The translations under genes were made by a program, and so were the position numbers. 64,000 bases of DNA from Bordetella parapertussis (GTDB lineage: Bacteria; Pseudomonadota; Gammaproteobacteria; Burkholderiales; Burkholderiaceae_B): NCBI GenBank assembly GCA_945865935.1, contig CAMBFI010000001.1, positions 62,001 to 126,000 of the forward strand, in the 5' to 3' direction. Shown piece by piece: positions 62,059 through 64,000 of this stretch (position 1 is its first letter; every line of letters begins with the position of its first letter). The notes below the pieces were generated by a model. That model did no database searches and had not been told where the DNA came from. It saw nothing but the letters and a program-made list of their open reading frames with translations.

Positions 62059-63105
62059 ATGACTCAACCACAAGCCCCTCTGACTTACCGTGACGCCGGC
62101 GTCGATATTGACGCAGGTGATGCCCTTGTTGATCGCATTAAACCGATGGCTGCTCGCACCATGCGCGAAGGGGTTTTGGCTGGAATCGGTGGATTTGGAG
62201 CCTTATTCGAGGTGCCCAAACGCTATAAAGAGCCTGTGCTCGTGTCCGGCACGGACGGTGTGGGAACCAAGTTGAAACTAGCCTTTGATTGGCAACGACA
62301 TGACACGGTTGGTATCGATCTGGTTGCCATGAGTGTGAACGATATTTTGGTGCAGGGCGCTGAGCCGCTGTTTTTTCTGGACTATTTTGCTTGCGGCAAG
62401 CTCTCGGTCGATGTGGCGGCACAAGTGGTAGGTGGAATCGCACGAGGGTGTGAGTTATCGGGTTGTGCCCTGATTGGTGGGGAAACTGCTGAAATGCCAG
62501 GGATGTATCCGGATGGCGAATACGACTTGGCTGGTTTTGCAGTGGGCGCAGCAGAAAAATCAGCGCTGATTGATGGCAAGTCGATTCAGCCGGGCGATGT
62601 CGTGCTGGGGTTAGCCTCTAGTGGCGCGCACTCCAACGGTTATTCCTTATTACGCAAGATTTTGCAGCGTGCTGAGGCAAAACCAGAACAGGATTTCTTT
62701 GGGCAACCGCTCGCAGATGTGGTGATGGCGCCCACTCGCCTCTATGTGAAGCCTGTGCTTGCCGTGTTGAAACAGTTCGGCGCCAAAGTAAAAGGTTTAG
62801 CGCACATTACGGGAGGCGGCTTGCTTGATAACGTGCCTCGTATCCTGCAACCAGGGTTGCGGGCGACGTTGCGGCGCGATGCATGGCAAATGCCCCAACT
62901 ATTTACGTGGTTGCAGCAACAGGGAGGGGTCGCTGATACAGAGATGTATCGCGTCTTTAATTGTGGCGTTGGGATGGTCGTGGTTGTCAGCGCCAACGAC
63001 GCGACAGCGATCAGTCAGGCTTTGGCTGCTCAAGGTGAGACTGTCTACGCTTTAGGTGTGATTCAAGGCTGTCAGGCAACCGACGCACAGACCGTCGTGA
63101 TCTAA
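62059..63105 (+). CDS. purM: phosphoribosylformylglycinamidine cyclo-ligase (AIR synthetase)
   Basis: The 348-residue purine biosynthesis enzyme converts FGAM and ATP to [48 protein letters not shown] and [14 protein letters not shown] are the PurM signatures. [17 protein letters not shown] starts the C-terminal domain. It has its own promoter region divergent from hda and is convergent with miaA (23-base gap). Confidence 0.96.
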   Translation: MTQPQAPLTYRDAGVDIDAGDALVDRIKPMAARTMREGVLAGIGGFGALFEVPKRYKEPVLVSGTDGVGTKLKLAFDWQRHDTVGIDLVAMSVNDILVQGAEPLFFLDYFACGKLSVDVAAQVVGGIARGCELSGCALIGGETAEMPGMYPDGEYDLAGFAVGAAEKSALIDGKSIQPGDVVLGLASSGAHSNGYSLLRKILQRAEAKPEQDFFGQPLADVVMAPTRLYVKPVLAVLKQFGAKVKGLAHITGGGLLDNVPRILQPGLRATLRRDAWQMPQLFTWLQQQGGVADTEMYRVFNCGVGMVVVVSANDATAISQALAAQGETVYALGVIQGCQATDAQTVVI

Positions 63106-63128
63106 CATGACCGCACGCTGTCCCTGCA

Positions 63129-64000
63129 CTATCTGAGTAATGCGGCAACTTCCTGCACCACTGCATCAACTGTGGTGGGTGCACACGCTTGAATTGCTTT
63201 TCGTTCTGGCAGGCTGCGCAGCCAGGTGAGCTGTCGCTTGGCGAGTTGTCGCGTCGCGGCGATCGCTTGTAGGCGTGCGGTCGGGAGATCGATTTCTCCC
63301 TCCAGCAGGCTCCAGAGTTGTCGATAGCCTACGCAGCGCACAGAAGGAAGATTCGTGTGTAAATCGCCGCGCGCGTGTAACGTTTGCACCTCTTGTAACA
63401 GTCCGGCCTCAAGCATCTGATCAAAACGCATTGCAATGGTTTGGTGCAGGACGCTTCTGTCCGCTGGTTCAAGGCTCAGCGTCAGTGTCTTGACGGGCGC
63501 GTCTCGCTGTGCCGGCGCATTGAGCAGCACCGACATCGGCGTACCCGTGATATGCCAGATCTCTAGCGCGCGTTGAATGCGCTGACTGTCATTCTGTGAC
63601 AGTCTCTTGGCAGTGTCTGGATCGATCTGTGCGAGCTCGGTATGCATCGCGGGCCAGCCAATCCTTGTGGCGCGCTGCTCCAGCTCGACCCGAACATCGG
63701 GATCTGCGCTCGGCAAATCGTTGAGTCCGTCTCGCAACGCTTTAAAGTAAAGCATCGTTCCGCCCGCGAGCAAGGGTATGTTGCCGCGCGCGCGGATTTC
63801 TTGCACACAACGCAATGCATCACGACGAAAGGTCGCAGCCGAATACGCGTCGAGAGGATCTAAAATATCTAGCAGATGATGCGCTGTGTCGAGCTGCTCT
63901 GCGCGAGAAGGCTTTGCAGTGCCGATATCCATGCCACGATAAATAGTCGCTGAGTCGACGTTGATCACTTCGATCGGCCAGCGGCTAGCAATTGCGCGTG
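63129..64000 (-). CDS. miaA: tRNA dimethylallyltransferase, N terminus outside window
   Basis: The minus-strand frame stays open to the end of the window, so the P-loop end is missing; about 290 residues remain. [18 protein letters not shown] is the substrate-recognition motif, [17 protein letters not shown] the tRNA/prenyl region, and [14 protein letters not shown] the C-terminal signature. The enzyme prenylates A37 of tRNAs reading U-starting codons. Next to purM as in Bordetella and relatives. Confidence 0.95.
   Translation of the reverse strand, partial: RAIASRWPIEVINVDSATIYRGMDIGTAKPSRAEQLDTAHHLLDILDPLDAYSAATFRRDALRCVQEIRARGNIPLLAGGTMLYFKALRDGLNDLPSADPDVRVELEQRATRIGWPAMHTELAQIDPDTAKRLSQNDSQRIQRALEIWHITGTPMSVLLNAPAQRDAPVKTLTLSLEPADRSVLHQTIAMRFDQMLEAGLLQEVQTLHARGDLHTNLPSVRCVGYRQLWSLLEGEIDLPTARLQAIAATRQLAKRQLTWLRSLPERKAIQACAPTTVDAVVQEVAALLR

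Overview
The window looks like chromosome of a betaproteobacterium of the order Burkholderiales, most likely Alcaligenaceae-like (inference). The evidence is three intact Bug-type solute receptors plus one broken copy, a two-subunit glycyl-tRNA synthetase, the lptD-surA-rsmA block, amgK-murU, and the hda-HAD-pcnB-folK block divergent from purM with miaA next to it. Coding density is very high. No gene-free stretch exceeds 300 bases; the longest is 47742-48040 (299 bases). I see no rRNA, tRNA, CRISPR array, prophage or insertion sequence.

Layout. 1-1850: end of an RND efflux operon (permease tail, NodT-type outer-membrane factor). 1895-5860: an esterase, a RodZ-like protein, and a membrane-fused spermidine-synthase-like protein. 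5915-11729: a complete second RND pump in the unusual order permease, adaptor, outer-membrane factor. 11993-14193: a thiol dioxygenase followed by a four-domain rhodanese. 14241-15276: a nucleosidase and a thioesterase. 15393-23167: a catabolic cluster (serine hydrolase, Ldh-type dehydrogenase, cupin, alpha/beta hydrolase, decarboxylating dehydrogenase, Bug receptor, DapA-like lyase, RraA-type aldolase).

23175-30314: a seven-gene, tightly packed minus-strand operon starting with amgK-murU and continuing into DUF6776-like, GT39, flippase-like, GT9 and PAP2 proteins; this reads as a cell-envelope glycan operon. 30439-36503: lptD-surA-rsmA, with glxK convergent. 36536-42138: gloA, then glyQ-glyS-gmhB-plsC-metallopeptidase (transcribed leftward). 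42313-44657: crotonase and class I fumarase.

44753-58710: accessory carboxylic-acid metabolism. It holds an SDR-MaoC-CaiB operon equivalent to a split peroxisomal multifunctional enzyme, ethanolamine ammonia-lyase EutBC, two Bug receptors, a two-subunit CoA-transferase, a degraded Bug gene, and an ACAD-ACAD-MaoC-CaiB operon with a PimC/PimD-like dehydrogenase pair. 58728-64000: housekeeping folK, pcnB, HAD phosphatase, hda, purM and the 3' part of miaA.

No dedicated transcription regulator is encoded anywhere in the 64 kb, although several inverted repeats sit in the promoter regions of the catabolic operons. The most promising leads are the amgK-to-PAP2 envelope operon, the acid-catabolism operons with candidate operators, and the DapA-like enzyme that has lost the family tyrosine.
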